A stretch of DNA of 64,000 nucleotides from Culex pipiens pallens (Eukaryota > Arthropoda > Insecta > Diptera > Culicidae): the NCBI RefSeq assembly GCF_016801865.2, contig NC_068938.1, forward strand, positions 210,889,734 to 210,953,733, written 5' to 3'. Below are positions 46,143 through 57,440 of this stretch, piece after piece. Position numbers and translations under genes: made by a program. The notes under the pieces were generated by a model, which was given only the letters and a program-made list of their open reading frames with translations, was not told where the DNA came from and did not search any database. Numbering within the stretch: the stretch's first letter is position 1; the number at the start of each line of letters is the position of its first letter.

Positions 46143-46405
46143 AGATATGAAGATTTGAAGATTTGAAGATTCGAAGATTTGAAGATTTGAAGATTTGAAG
46201 ATTTGAAGATTTGAAGATTTGAAGATTTGAAGATTTGAAGATTTGAAGATTTGAAGATTTGAAGATTTGAAGATTTGAAGATTTGAAGATTTGAAGATTC
46301 GAAGATTTGAAGATTTGAAGATTTGAAGATTTGAAGATTTGAAGATTTGAAGATTTGAAGATTCGAAGATTTGAAGATTTGAAGATTTGAAGTTTTGAAG
46401 GATCG
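46143..46405. repeat. 8-bp minisatellite (TTGAAGAT)n
   Basis: About 32 copies of TTGAAGAT with occasional TCGAAGAT, then a decaying edge to about 46480. The minus-strand open frame reading (NLQIFKSS)n, 46091-46570, is produced by the array. It starts at the outer end of the 45.4-46.1 kb palindrome. Confidence 0.95.
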
Positions 46406-46479
46406 AAGAATTGGAGGATAAGAGATTAAAAAAATCGAATATTTGAAGATTTTGAGATTTGCAGATAAGATGATTTGAA

Positions 46480-47880
46480 GGAAATGAATTTCATTTTTCA
46501 CATATAAATTTTCCTCGGTAAAACAACACTTTTTTTTTGGGAAATGGTTCATTCTAGGGACTGAAACCATTTTAAATTTCTAACTTTTTTTCAACCCCAT
46601 CTGCCATTGTGTCAATAGTTTCAACTTGATTGCAAATTCGTCCATTCCGTCAATCTATCACGAATCAATTAGTGTGCCATCGGTGATATCTGTCGATGCT
46701 ATCACGAGTCACACTTTTCACCGCCGTCCCGAACTACAACTGACCGACTTTTTCCAACAGCAAAAAAGATCCCAGTTGACAGAAGAACCAGCAGCAAAAA
46801 GCGTCACAAGTCAAACAAAAAGAAGCAAATAAAAAGCACCATTCCAGGCACAAATCAATCTAGATTTAATTTCCCGAACGATTTACGATCTGTCAAATTA
46901 CTTTCAGCGTCGTTCTCTCTCTCTCTCTCTCTCTCTGGTTGGTCGCGCGAGGACGAAATCTATTTCGTTCCGTTTTTTTTCGCTATCTCTGTGCTGGGAA
47001 TGCCATTTTCGGAGAAGCAGGGTCGAAAGCTGGCCTTCACCAATATGTCCATCCAGATAATGTGCTGGCCTTGGTTGCAGCGGACTGATTTCAGCGCTGA
47101 TAGTCGACAAAGTGTCCCACGTGGCTGGACTAGGCGGAGTCTGTTGGGACACGGTTGCGATTAGTGTGTTCGGACCAAGTTCTGCTACTATAAATGGAAA
47201 TGTAATTGCAATAATGTAACAACTCACACGGAGTTTGGAGGGGAAGGTTGGTTGGAGGTTCCAGGGGCAAGTCAAACATCGAGCGCTCCATGTGGGAGCG
47301 CTGCAACTTTTCCGAACAAACCGGACCTACCCCGTCCCAGATCTTCCGCGCCAGAGCAAACTATCCTTCAACTATCACGTTTTATTGCACCCAATATAGT
47401 GCAAATCTCCGACTTTATACACTCGCTCTCGGTAGTTTGGCTTCTTCTTCTGGGCTTCTACCAACCGGACAGCTTCCATTGTTCTGCGCTGGACCATAGC
47501 CGGGGTGCCAGGAATCAATTTAGAGACGTCCCGCAACCCCCCACCACCACCACCTTTTTTCGATGGTATCGCTTTCAATCTCGTCCTGGTCAAGCTCCTC
47601 CAAACAGCTCTCTTAGTCAACGAAGCTTGGCCGGTCGTTTTAGTGTCCCGGCCTATGCCTCTAAACATTTTTTTACAATTTAAATGAAAATGGTACCACT
47701 CTAGAGCAGAAAATGTGAAAAACGATCAAAAAACGAACAAAAAATTAAAAAGGCAAAAAGTAATGATAGGAAGTAGAAGAATAGGCCAAATACTACCAAA
47801 AACAAACATAAACTAAACAAGAGAAATGCAAATTAAAATACTAAAAATAAAACAAGAAACACATAAAACAAGGAAGGTAA
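46480..47880. other. Unique-looking block with (TC)n microsatellite
   Basis: A (TC)n tract of about 23 bp is at 46914-46936. Open frames at 46626-46832, 46904-47275 (minus), 47252-47683 and 47375-47668 (minus) have no recognised domain; the last two cover the same bases in opposite directions. No gene supported. Confidence 0.4.
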
Positions 47881-47884
47881 AGTT

Positions 47885-48460
47885 TGTCGTACAGCGAAAG
47901 TCGCTCAAAATGACCTTCTAAAAATGGGAAAAATAAAAATTTTCGAAGATAAAATTTGGGCAGTAGCCCATCAAACTCATAAAAATACAAAATAAAACAG
48001 CATCCAATTAAGTGCTGAAATGTTAAACTTTCGAACGCTTATGTCAAATATTTAAATTGATGCTGAAAAGTCCTTTTCAGTATGGTTATTTTGGCGATGA
48101 AAAGTAGATCATTTTGTCATCCGAAAATTACAGGAAAACTAAGAGAAAATGAAATAAAGTTTTTTTTATGGATTGTCGTCATATATTTCAAAAAAATACA
48201 ACTTTGCCGGAGACATCAAATCGATTAAAAATTTCATTTTCAAGCTACAAATACTTGAGCCATTTTGGTATGACCACTCTTCAAATTTGTATGGACAAGT
48301 GGATGACAGAAAATTGCTCCTTTTTGCTTTACTGCTATTTTTTTTGTTTTGCTCGAGCCAGTTTGAACGAAAATCTTCACTTATTTATATCTTTGTTTTC
48401 TTTTTTAAAGTACTGTTAGGTGCACTTGGATCAACTCAAGATTTTTTAATTATTTTATGA
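47885..48460. mobile_element. Transposon fragment related to the 11.8-13.7 kb palindrome arms and the 10.4-11.0 kb foldback
   Basis: ACAACTTTGCCGGAGACATCAAATCGAT...TTTGTATGGACAAGTGG (48189-48303) parallels AACTTTGCCGAAGACACCAAATCGATC...TTTGTATGGACAGC in the giant palindrome at 13500-13590. AAGTGCTGAAATGTTAAACTTT (near 48012) and ATTACAGGAAAACTAAGAG (near 48126) echo the 10.85-11.0 kb region. It is diverged and has no termini. Confidence 0.55.
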
Positions 48461-48846
48461 TGGTTTTATAGGATCAGTTTTTGCCTAATTTTTCAGTATT
48501 TTTTGGATTTTTTGCTATCAAATTATTTTTATGTAACTACTAAACAATCTTATAACAATTAAATCCAACTAATTTAGTGTTATTGTCTTTCAGTGATTTA
48601 AATGTTAAACTAAATAGATTCTTTTTATATTATCCATATTTCAGACATTTATCATAAACTAAGCAAACTGACTGAGATTATGAATTATTAAAACTTATAA
48701 GCTAGAATGATGTTGTAAAATCTCAAAGAATAGGGTTTAACACAAAATGTTGTGGTCATGTGAAATTTTGAAATTGTTTTTTATCAAAAAAAAATCAAAA
48801 GACATGCAATAATATAAAAAAAGATTAAAATTTTATGGGTAATTAT

Positions 48847-49080
48847 TCCCGTTTTTGTGTAATTTTACTTAAAATGTGTAAAAAAAGTGAAATCAAACAG
48901 AAACTGATAAAAAATTCACCAGTTCAAAATGCAAAATATAACTTTTATTTTTCACAAATCTTTAATGCAAAATTGAATGTTAAAAAATGTGTAATTTTAC
49001 ATCAGAAACTGGTAATGTTTCATCAGTTTCTGCCGAATTTCGCTTCTTTACATTTTTGGTAAAATTACACAAAAAAGGGA
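48847..49080. mobile_element. MITE with about 21-bp terminal inverted repeats TCCCKTTTTTGTGTAATTTTAC
   Basis: The left terminus TCCCGTTTTTGTGTAATTT (48847 on) matches the reverse complement of the right terminus (AAATTACACAAAAAAGGGA, to 49080). Symmetry continues inward as TTTACTTAAAATGTGTAAA against CTTTACATTTTTGGTAAA. About 234 bp, AT-rich, no coding. Internally ATCAGAAACTG and ATCAGTTTCTG form a smaller hairpin around 49002-49030. Target duplication unclear. Confidence 0.75.
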
Positions 49081-49428
49081 GATTTTATAAATTTGTATTG
49101 TTCTGGATATTTTGAGAGTTTTTACTCTCACCGTTTTAATTACTGTAATAAAGGTTGAAATTTGGATTGACAATTTTTTTCAAATTACTAAATATTTAAT
49201 TGTTTGTTTTAGCAGTTTACACAGTAAAACTGGTATAATTTTGCAATGTCTTAAAGCATGTCTTAAAACATAACTTAGTTTTGTTTTATTTTTTTTTTAA
49301 TAATGTTTAAATGCAATATCTGGAAAATTTAACATTAGTTGAGCAATGAAGAGTTATTTGCACCCAATAATGAGTTCAAATAATACTCTTAATTTTTGCC
49401 GTATCGATTAGAGTTCTTTTAGAGAAAA
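49081..49428. other. AT-rich spacer, nothing recognised
   Basis: AT-rich sequence with no tandem structure, termini or ORF. Confidence 0.35.
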
Positions 49429-50530
49429 TTGTTGAAAATATTCTCTTCTTTACGAAAATCTAAGAACGTCTCTGTAGTAGTGCTTCAATTTCCCAACAAA
49501 ACCATAAAACATTGCGCACCTTTCTACCTTATGTGTGCAGTGCACACCCCAATAATTCCCGATAAAAGTCAAACAACAGCAATCACTATAAATCACCGGG
49601 ATCCGTCTTCCGGAAGGGGTGAAATTCCCCCACTCCCCCTACCTCCCCCCTACGACATTCAGTCTAAGCGCTGCACTTTTCCACGACATTTTCCTCCCAC
49701 CCCACCAAACAGAGGGGGGACAAAACTAGAGGAAGACACAAACAACATGCCATCGTTGCGGATAGTCGCAAGAAGCTGCTCCAGTCTGATTGGGGTTGGC
49801 GCTCGAAACAACAACAACTAGCGGAGGGAAAAAACGAAGAAGAAAGAGGTGTTCACCCGGAAGCAGTGTCGAGCAGCTTTTCGACGACGTCGAAATTCAA
49901 TTGCACACACAAAAGTGCTTCTGTTTCCTGGAATTTTCGGAATTTTCAAAAGGAGCAGCCAACGAGGAGGGCGATAGTTGTTTTTCTTTCGTACCCCGGA
50001 CTAGCGACTTTATGAATAATCGATGCGAAAATTATTGATTGCGCAGACGACGACGAAAGTTCCGGCGAGGGGGGTGAGGCGATCAACGATTCTCAATTTC
50101 TAGCGAATCCGCCTTTCGAGTCGCATTTATCAATAATTCATACGGGAACTCTCTCCCCGTCACTGATCAAAGATCAAAAGAGGCTTCGTCCTCGATTTGG
50201 AAAAAAGGTCTATTCTCCCCTCAAAAAAAACAATTACACTTCAAAGCTTATCTAGGGACACCCCTCACTCTTCAGCTTTAGCAAAAACAATTCGAAATCC
50301 ACCTCATTACGGTCTAATTCTCCGGAAAGCCGTTAAATCAAAGTCGGGGTCGGGTCGTGAAATGTTGGTGCAACTTGTGCTGGTGTGTCCCAGAGGTCAA
50401 ATTGTCGTCGTCCCCCCGTTCTTTGGGTACGATCGTAAAAAGTACTGCCGGATCCCCGATGACGCTTCCATTTTCATTTGTCGAAATATAAATGAGGGCA
50501 GGATTGAAGTTTTGGATTTTTAGTTTTTTT
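49429..50530. other. Unique-looking block, no gene recognised
   Basis: Moderate-GC sequence. Frames at 49429-49821, 49790-50038 and 50197-50523 have no motifs. Proline-rich stretches reflect CCCC runs. Confidence 0.4.
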
Positions 50531-51568
50531 TTTTTACAAAAATTGAGACTTAAAAAAATGATACCAATCTTAATCTAAGTAGGATTTCCAAATTTATATT
50601 TATTCTAAATTTAATTAAAATTTCTCCTTCTTATACAAAAGCTAACCTAAGGATAAATTGTAAAAAACGGTGAAAAAAGCATTCATATTTGCTAACAATC
50701 TAGTTAGTGTATAATTTCAGGGTGGCTATTCATTTCATTTTTTTATTTTCATAATATAATACATTTGGTGATTACCAAATGTACTGATAATTCCCAAAAA
50801 GTTAAATAAGATTTGATTTTAGGTAAAGTTTTAAATAATTATATTTTTTTCAAATATTTATTTGTAAACTAAAGTATACGATTTCTTTCATGACAATTTG
50901 CATAATATTTGGACATTTTCGTTCTCTTATTACATAGAACAAAAAAGAAAAAGAAAAAAAACTGAATTATACAGTGTAGAGTTTGAATGCTTAAGATCTT
51001 TCATTGGTTTGGTTAAAGATTTGGAGATATTAGATTGCAAAAATTTAAATCCAAAAAAAGATTTTTAAATTAGATCTAAAACAGTTTATAATTATAAATA
51101 ACTTAATTTTTAGCAACAACTATATTGGCCCCTCTTATTACAGAAGAATTAACGACTTAGAAACTTTCACATTTTTTTTGCATTGTAAAATCGTTCAATC
51201 TGTTTTAAAATTTCAAAATTCAGGACAAGAAAATTTCCGAATTGAAACATACTGATTAAAATTTAAATGTAAAAGAAGTTGGTTATTATGTTAAGTTCTT
51301 CAAAAACTATTTAAAAAAATTTAAACAATTTGTTTTTGTTTTTCAACAGCGAATCTGCAAATTTCCTAAAAAAATTCCATATTTTCCTCGTTATTTTCGA
51401 TTTTTTGTAAATAAGTAACTATTTTTTTCAATTTCACAATTCTTGTAATATTTCTGGCCATCTTTCTGATTTTTAGACTGGATTGGTTACCTTGTCATTT
51501 AAAAAATAAATAAAAAAATTTTTTTTTGAATGATTTCGTTTCTATCATTTTCCAATTTTATTTTGCTT
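50531..51568. other. AT-rich spacer, nothing recognised
   Basis: AT-rich, mixed skew. No ORF, no repeat period and no termini could be identified by eye. Confidence 0.35.
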
Positions 51569-51582
51569 AGCAATTTTATCAA

Positions 51583-51807
51583 AAACGGAAAAAAAACGGA
51601 ACTATTGGCACTACGCCCCCCGGGGCATGGCCTTCCTCTAACGTGGGATTTCTGCTCCAGCGCCTCTGACGAGACAGGAGAAACCGGGACCGACGTTTTA
51701 CTTCACCATCCGATAGAAGCTCAGTGGATAAGGCGGGAATCGAACCCGCGTCTCATAGCATCATCGGGATCGGCAGCCGAAGCCGCTACCCCTGCGCCAC
51801 GAGACCC
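51583..51807 (-). mobile_element. tRNA-derived SINE with 14-bp target-site duplication
   Basis: Flanked by AGCAATTTTATCAA at 51569-51582 and 51808-51821. A box, B box (GGTTCGATTCC on the minus strand, near 51733-51743), body and tail order are as in the copy at 34428-34645. One of the few differences is GACAGGAG where the other has GACATGAG. The short tail differs (CCGTTTTTTTTCCG here). The 124-codon frame over it (51530-51904) is read-through of the element, with RESNPR coming from the B box region. Confidence 0.93.
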
Positions 51808-51980
51808 AGCAATTTTATCAATTTTCATTATTTTTCAAATAGTTTTCAAAAACGAAGAATTACACAATCGTAAGAGAAGGCCATTTAAAAAAATATTTGT
51901 ATAAAAGAACGCTGCCCATTTTATCAATCAATAAAAACTGTGAAAATATTGAAGCCAATTGTTGTAAGTATAAAATGGTC

Positions 51981-52517
51981 AACTTGTTTCGCAACGACTG
52001 TCAAATTTCAGTTTTCTTCGTATTTGGCTTTTCAGTCCGTCGAATAAAAGTAACAACCGTTTCCCTTCGTTACCGACGTTTCGGCTTATATTTTGAAGCC
52101 TTCTTCACTGGATCACTAAAAATCAGTGTGCTATTACTATTTGTTCTGTGTTTGTCGTGTGTTTTTTGTACTTACAAGGATGTTGTTCTTTGTCAAGTTT
52201 TGTTTTGTCATATGTGTAAACCGTCTGTTTATGTTCCTGCACATCACCCCCTCTTTACCCAACATATTTCCCAATCCCAACAGTGATGTGCAGGAACATA
52301 AACAGACGGTTTACACATATGACAAAACAAAACTTGACAAAGAACAACATCCTTGTAAGTACAAAAAACACACGACAAACACAGAACAAATAGTAATAGC
52401 ACACTGATTTTTAGTGATCCAGTGAAGAAGGCTTCAAAATATAAGCCGAAACGTCGGTAACGAAGGGAAACGGTTGTTACTTTTATTCGACGGACTGAAA
52501 AGCCAAATACGAAGAAA
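51981..52517. mobile_element. Near-perfect foldback element, 12-bp target duplication, Penelope-like hammerhead-type motif in both arms
   Basis: Arms 52016-52247 and 52283-52514 are essentially perfect reverse complements around a ~35-bp loop. TATAAAATGGTC lies at 51969-51980 and 52518-52529 and reads as a target duplication. Each arm holds GTGAAGAAGGCTT, 7-8 nt, AAGCCGAAACGTCGG (right arm 52422-52457; left arm reverse 52073-52109), where GGCTT pairs with AAGCC. The right arm also has CTTGTAAGTAC (52355) followed 60 nt later by GATTTTTAG (to 52414), an intron-like pair. Known: Penelope-like elements carry minimal hammerhead motifs and introns. Inferred: this is a Penelope-derived head-to-head remnant. 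No reverse transcriptase remains. Confidence 0.75.
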
Positions 52518-52529
52518 TATAAAATGGTC

Positions 52530-53100
52530 TGTTTAATATTTTTTAAAGATTTTGATCTTTGATCTTGCTATTTAAATTAAATACATAAAAGATGTATAAA
52601 ACACATTTTACTATTCTCAGAATTTCTAATTTGCTAAGCAATGTCATATCTTTTAATATAAAAAAAATATTAAAAATATTTCTTTTATTTTTACATTTAA
52701 AAAATTAGGTATTAACCGAGAAATTTAATAAATTTTCATTTTTTTTTTCTAGTAATTTTCAAATACAATGTGATTGAAAAACATTCGAATTAGGAGGCTA
52801 TTTACTAAATTTTTTCATGTAAAAAATGTTTTTCATGTAATCAATAATAAAATTTGTTAAAAAATCTAAACTGTATGTGCAATACTAAAACTAGTTGTTG
52901 CTTCAATATAATAGTACTGCTAATTTTTTTAATGATTTGATAATTTTTTAAGTTTTATGCGTTAAATTTTGATAACCTTGACAAATTCTCTAAATCTTTC
53001 AAATACCTTTATTTATTTATTATGGATACAAAGTACAACATTGATATTTTTAAATTTATAACGTGAAATTTAGTTTAATGCTAGTAAACATTTTATTTTA
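52530..53100. other. AT-rich spacer, nothing recognised
   Basis: AT-rich sequence without recognisable structure. Confidence 0.35.
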
Positions 53101-53101
53101 C

Positions 53102-53467
53102 GTTTTTGTCCCTCAACTCGATCGAGAGAGGTGTCAAAAATTGAAATCAAAAACCTAATTTCAAATTTCAATATTTTTTTTTGAATGGCAAGAAGTATCT
53201 TAAAATGCTTTAAAAAATGTTACGGTTATTCTACTGAGACAATCTTGCAAGTTATAAAAAAATGAAAATTTATATTTTAATAGTTTTTCGTGTATTCCCG
53301 ATCTGTGGTACAAATTTGAAAATTTGTAGAAAATATTACAAAGGCTTCATTATTCCCAAACAGTTTATCTTAGATTTCCATAGTTTTTTTTTCGATCAAC
53401 GTTTTTGTTTTTATTAGGTATTTTTGTCGCTCTCTAATAGAAATTTGAGAGGGAGGGGGACAAAAAC
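53102..53467. mobile_element. Possible short inverted-repeat element with GTTTTTGTCCCTC ends
   Basis: The left end GTTTTTGTCCCTCAACTC and the right end GAGGGAGGGGGACAAAAAC are imperfect inverted repeats about 366 bp apart. The phrase resembles the interior of the PIF-like MITE just downstream (CGAGGGACATAAAC), so the match could be between fragments and not real termini. No target duplication seen. Confidence 0.4.
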
Positions 53468-53602
53468 AATTCAAAATGCTTGTCTCATACTGATGTAAAT
53501 GAAAGAGAGATTTATGAAAAATAAAAAAAAACATGCAAAAATAATGTATCGTCTAGATAACATCCAACTAACATTTGGTTGTTTGAAAAAAAGTTAAATT
53601 TA

Positions 53603-54084
53603 GGCCGTTGCAAATATTTTTCAAAGTTTATGTCGCCCCCCCCCCCTTCAAAATCGGTTCGAAAAATCAGGGGCAAAAAAAATATTTTTTCAAAAAACTT
53701 CAAAATTTCCATGAAAATAGAAGTCTAACCAACTGAAAACAATTAGAAATGCATTTTCCTGCATTTAAAATCATATCTAGCATGTTTGGGATCGATCAAA
53801 AATATTTTTAATTTTTGTGAAAATCCAATGTACAGCACGGCAAAAAGTTTTTTTTTTCGGCGAAAAAAAAATCCCTTCAATACTTGCATATTTTGAAAAC
53901 TAATGATTGCAAAACAACTGGGCAGGTGTAAAATGCATTTTAAAACACAATTTTCATTCAAATGTTGAGACCATGGTTTGTAATTTCAATTTTTATATTT
54001 TTTTTATTTTTTTGCCCCCCCCCCCCCCCCTCGAACCCGACCAGAGTCGAGGGACATAAACTTCAAAAAATATTTGCAACGGCC
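53603..54084. mobile_element. PIF/Harbinger-like MITE with TTA target duplication and two C homopolymers
   Basis: The left terminus GGCCGTTGCAAATATTTTTC and the right terminus GAAAAATATTTGCAACGGCC type (AAAAAATATTTGCAACGGCC, to 54084) are near-perfect inverted repeats continuing through AAGTTTATGTC. TTA flanks both sides (53600-53602, 54085-54087). A 3-bp TWA duplication and GGC-starting ends are typical of PIF/Harbinger. Poly-C runs of about 13 and 16 nt lie at about 53636-53647 and 54015-54030. About 482 bp, no transposase. Confidence 0.75.
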
Positions 54085-54089
54085 TTATG

Positions 54090-55140
54090 AAGAAAAAAAA
54101 AATTAAAAAATGTTGGTCATCGAAAACATAAATGACCGATTCTTCGGCTCCTTTTCAAAAAATTCCCAAGTTTTTTTCAGCGTTTTGGCTGTAGTGGCAC
54201 AATTAAAGAAGAAACCCCCCAATGTTATTACATATTTGAAAAGATAATTGATTTTCCAACATAGAAATGACATGCATAATGAACAATATTATACCTGTGC
54301 TTCTCCTGAAATGAAAATGTAGCGTGACGGGACAACATCGTAAAACTGGAATTTTAAAAGGCACACCAAAAAAATCGTCACAGTTTTGCCAGATTGATTT
54401 TTTAAAACTATTGCTCTTCTACACATTATCACAAATTGAAAAACAAATCTTTTGCTCCTTGAACTGAAAGATTTGGTTGAGATTTAAGTTTTTGCCAGCC
54501 ATTTCTTTTCGTGACGGGACAACGAAAGGAGCAGATTTATGAAAAAACTCCTCTCCCATTCAATGACTTGCAGAACTTATTTGGTCAATATTTTTGGCAT
54601 TTCAGATAAGAAAACGCATTTAAAGCACATTGCAATTATTAGATCATAATTAAAATGAAATTTTTCATATAAAAAATCACATTGAAAATTGAAAAAAGTG
54701 ACATTTTGGTGTAGCTTCGCTAAGAATCGGTCAAATGTTCATCATTATTTTGTTGCTTTTTTCGAATTTGTAGTGCTCATCAACCATTGCTTTTGCACCA
54801 AGATTTTTGTTGCACACATTTTAGTATATTCATAACTCCGGGAACTATGGATAAAAAATGTCATCCATCCTCAAAAGTCCTTTCTAACACACCCAATTGT
54901 CTGTGCACGCAGAAATCGTTGCGTTTTTATTGAAAATTAAGAAAATAATTTGTAGAAAAAACACTAATCGGAAAAGAATTTTTAAACTGAAATTATGTTC
55001 TCAATTTTCAATAACAAAGCAAAGAATCATTTAATTTAAAAAAAAAACTGCATTCTTTCACATAACTTAAAATATTTATAATTATTATTCTATTTGTTAA
55101 CCCTATGAAATGATCAAATTTCAAAAACTGATTGTACCAA
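54090..55140. other. AT-rich block, possible transposon remnant
   Basis: GTGACGGGACAAC occurs at about 54323 and 54512 in the same orientation, separated by 189 bp, with different surroundings. No ORF and no termini seen. Confidence 0.35.
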
Positions 55141-57440
55141 ATTAAATTTCCCATCAACCCCTTCAACTTCAACCCTGTCTAGAAACATCACTTTCGGCAG
55201 CCTCTCCAATTGTTGAGGTGGTTCCACTTGGTATAGTTTCACTTTACGACTGTCAACGTCCAAAGTGGTGTACCAGGACACAACACTGGGACAGAAAGGC
55301 AGAAGCAGAGCTGCTGAAGCGCCTCCGGTGGGACTGCTGCTCAGTTGACTGACTCTCGGAGGCTGAGTAATTAACGCGACCCATTTGCCTGGTTCGCTTC
55401 AAACTGTGTGTCTCTGGCTCACTTCAGGAAGATGAAATAATACCGAAGGACACGGTAGGGGGAAGCCTGTTGAAACACCTCACAAAGAGGAAGGTCGGTC
55501 TTATCTGTCCTGGGACTAGACCACGTTTGTCGAAGTCGACAACAATTACAAGACTCGCTCTACCTTTGCCAACCTTAGGTTGGTTGATAGAGCAAGAATG
55601 CGGGTTTGATCAGTCTTTAGTCTTTGTCTCTAGTTCTTTTTGTCTCCCACTCTATATGAGAACAAAAAAATGTGCGTGATATGGAAGCCTCTCCAGCGTG
55701 GAGGTCCTAAAATGACGGAAAGTGACCCTGATAGGCGTTTTTTTCCTTCTTCTCTTTGATCGAGGTGCGTCCACCGGAAAGGACTAAAGCCAGACAAGTG
55801 GACCTGTTTCTCGGGGCTTGGAAGCAGTGGGTGCTTACCTGTTAGAACTGCTACGACCGTCCGAATCTGCAACCGTTGCTGGTGAGTCATTTTGGTATTC
55901 CTGAAAAAAAGATTGAAAAAAAGTGGAAAATTGTTAGTTGATTTGTAAATTTTTTATTCAATTTGAAGAACACAATAGCATATAGTAATAATATTCGATA
56001 CAAGTGCTGAAAAGTTGAACTTTTCAGCACTCGAATGGTTAAAAGTACTTTTCAGTATTGTTTTTTTTTTAATTTTATTAGAATTAGAAACAAAATATTA
56101 AAAAAACAGCAAAAAATAGATTTTGTAACACATCTTACGTCACTCATGTTGACATTTCGCAACCGGCTGAAAAAAACTCGTGTTTCGTCTCAAATAACGC
56201 AGTCGCAGACAGTTAGAAACACCCGCTCACATCTGAGTAGGCCCGTTCTCTTATTCAAAAACCCATTCCAGCGTGTGATTACACGTGCAAAAGCTCAGAA
56301 GCCCGTAACTCGAAGCTTAAATTCTTCACTCTTAACAAACTTTTGCGTAACTTCTACTCACACGTTTCAAGATGAACGGTGTAATCGCCGCATCGCGGCG
56401 AACCAGTTTCAAATCAGGGACTGTACCAAGAAAACGCGGTCCACTTTTGACCAGGTATAGTAAGACGATACCTCGGTTGGAGTTTTCCATTTCAGCTCGA
56501 ACTCAACAACACAATAATAAAATCATTCGAAATGTGTGCTGTAACAAAAGGGCAGAGAGCAGAGTGTTCTTCGCGGAGATTGACTTTCAAGAAAACGTAA
56601 TAAAAAAGGGATCGAATATCCACCAAGCCAGACGATCAAAGGTGAGATGAAGTGACTGTCGTGGTCATCGCGCGCCAGGTCGTGATTTGTATCACAATTA
56701 GAGTGGTGACTTCCCAGGAAGCGATAACCATTTTGGGGGACGGGAAGTTCAGCGTGTGGCGTTGATATCCGGGGTTCAAAATTGAGTTGTCGTCTTGGGT
56801 TTCTGTTGCTTCAAATCTCGGAAAGTGACATTTTGATGAAATTGATCTTTTTCGGGGGGTGGTTTCCCGAGAAGTCGAGCAAATACCAAACTGATCCAGT
56901 TTCGGGAGGTACAAATTTGGCACTTATCTAACATACTACGTTTTCCTAGTATATTGCGTAGCTATTAAGGTCGCTCGTTCATTAAGGTACGTCCCGTAAT
57001 AAATTTTAAATTATGTCAAGTGTGCGTCGTCGTCGTTCAGCTCTCGCAGGATGCGTAAGCCACGGAAACTTGACCCCGCACGTAACAACCATCATCGGGG
57101 GGCGCACGTTGGCTTGGAACAACTCACGACACGGCGATGTCACCGTCGACGGCGATGATAGACGGAAATTGAGGATGATGTACGACATACGACGCACCAC
57201 ATACAAGGTGAACAAACGTGGAGTTCGCCGGAGACAAAACGGAAAAGGATGACACAAACAACGACGGAACCGACGACCGACGACGACGACCTGGAGTCCT
57301 GTTCCGGGGAGGAAAGGGAAGGACCGCCGTTCTCTGTTTTGTGTTTACGTGTGTGCTGTTGCTGCTTTGAAGGAATAAATTTTGCTTTCGTTTCGAGGAA
57401 GATAAAACTAGGGAAGGTGACTATCATTTAGATACACGTG
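55141..57440. other. Unique-looking moderate-GC block
   Basis: Open frames on both strands (55470-55890, 56035-56460, 56372-56923, 57006-57427) have no recognised domain. Arg-rich ones come from CGTCGT/GACGAC trinucleotide stretches near 57028-57040 and 57270-57290. A foldback-family palindrome lies inside at 56004-56030. Confidence 0.4.
56004..56030. repeat. 27-nt perfect palindrome of the GTGCTGAAAAGTT family
   Basis: GTGCTGAAAAGTT, one central base, then the exact reverse complement. It is the same sequence as 10847-10873 apart from the central base, 45 kb away. AATGGTTAAAAGTACTTTTCAG follows, another small inverted repeat. Probably a remnant of the foldback family. Confidence 0.75.

Noticed and set aside
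46091..46570. 159-codon NLQIFKSS repeat frame
   Set aside because: Direct reading of the 8-bp (TTGAAGAT)n array.
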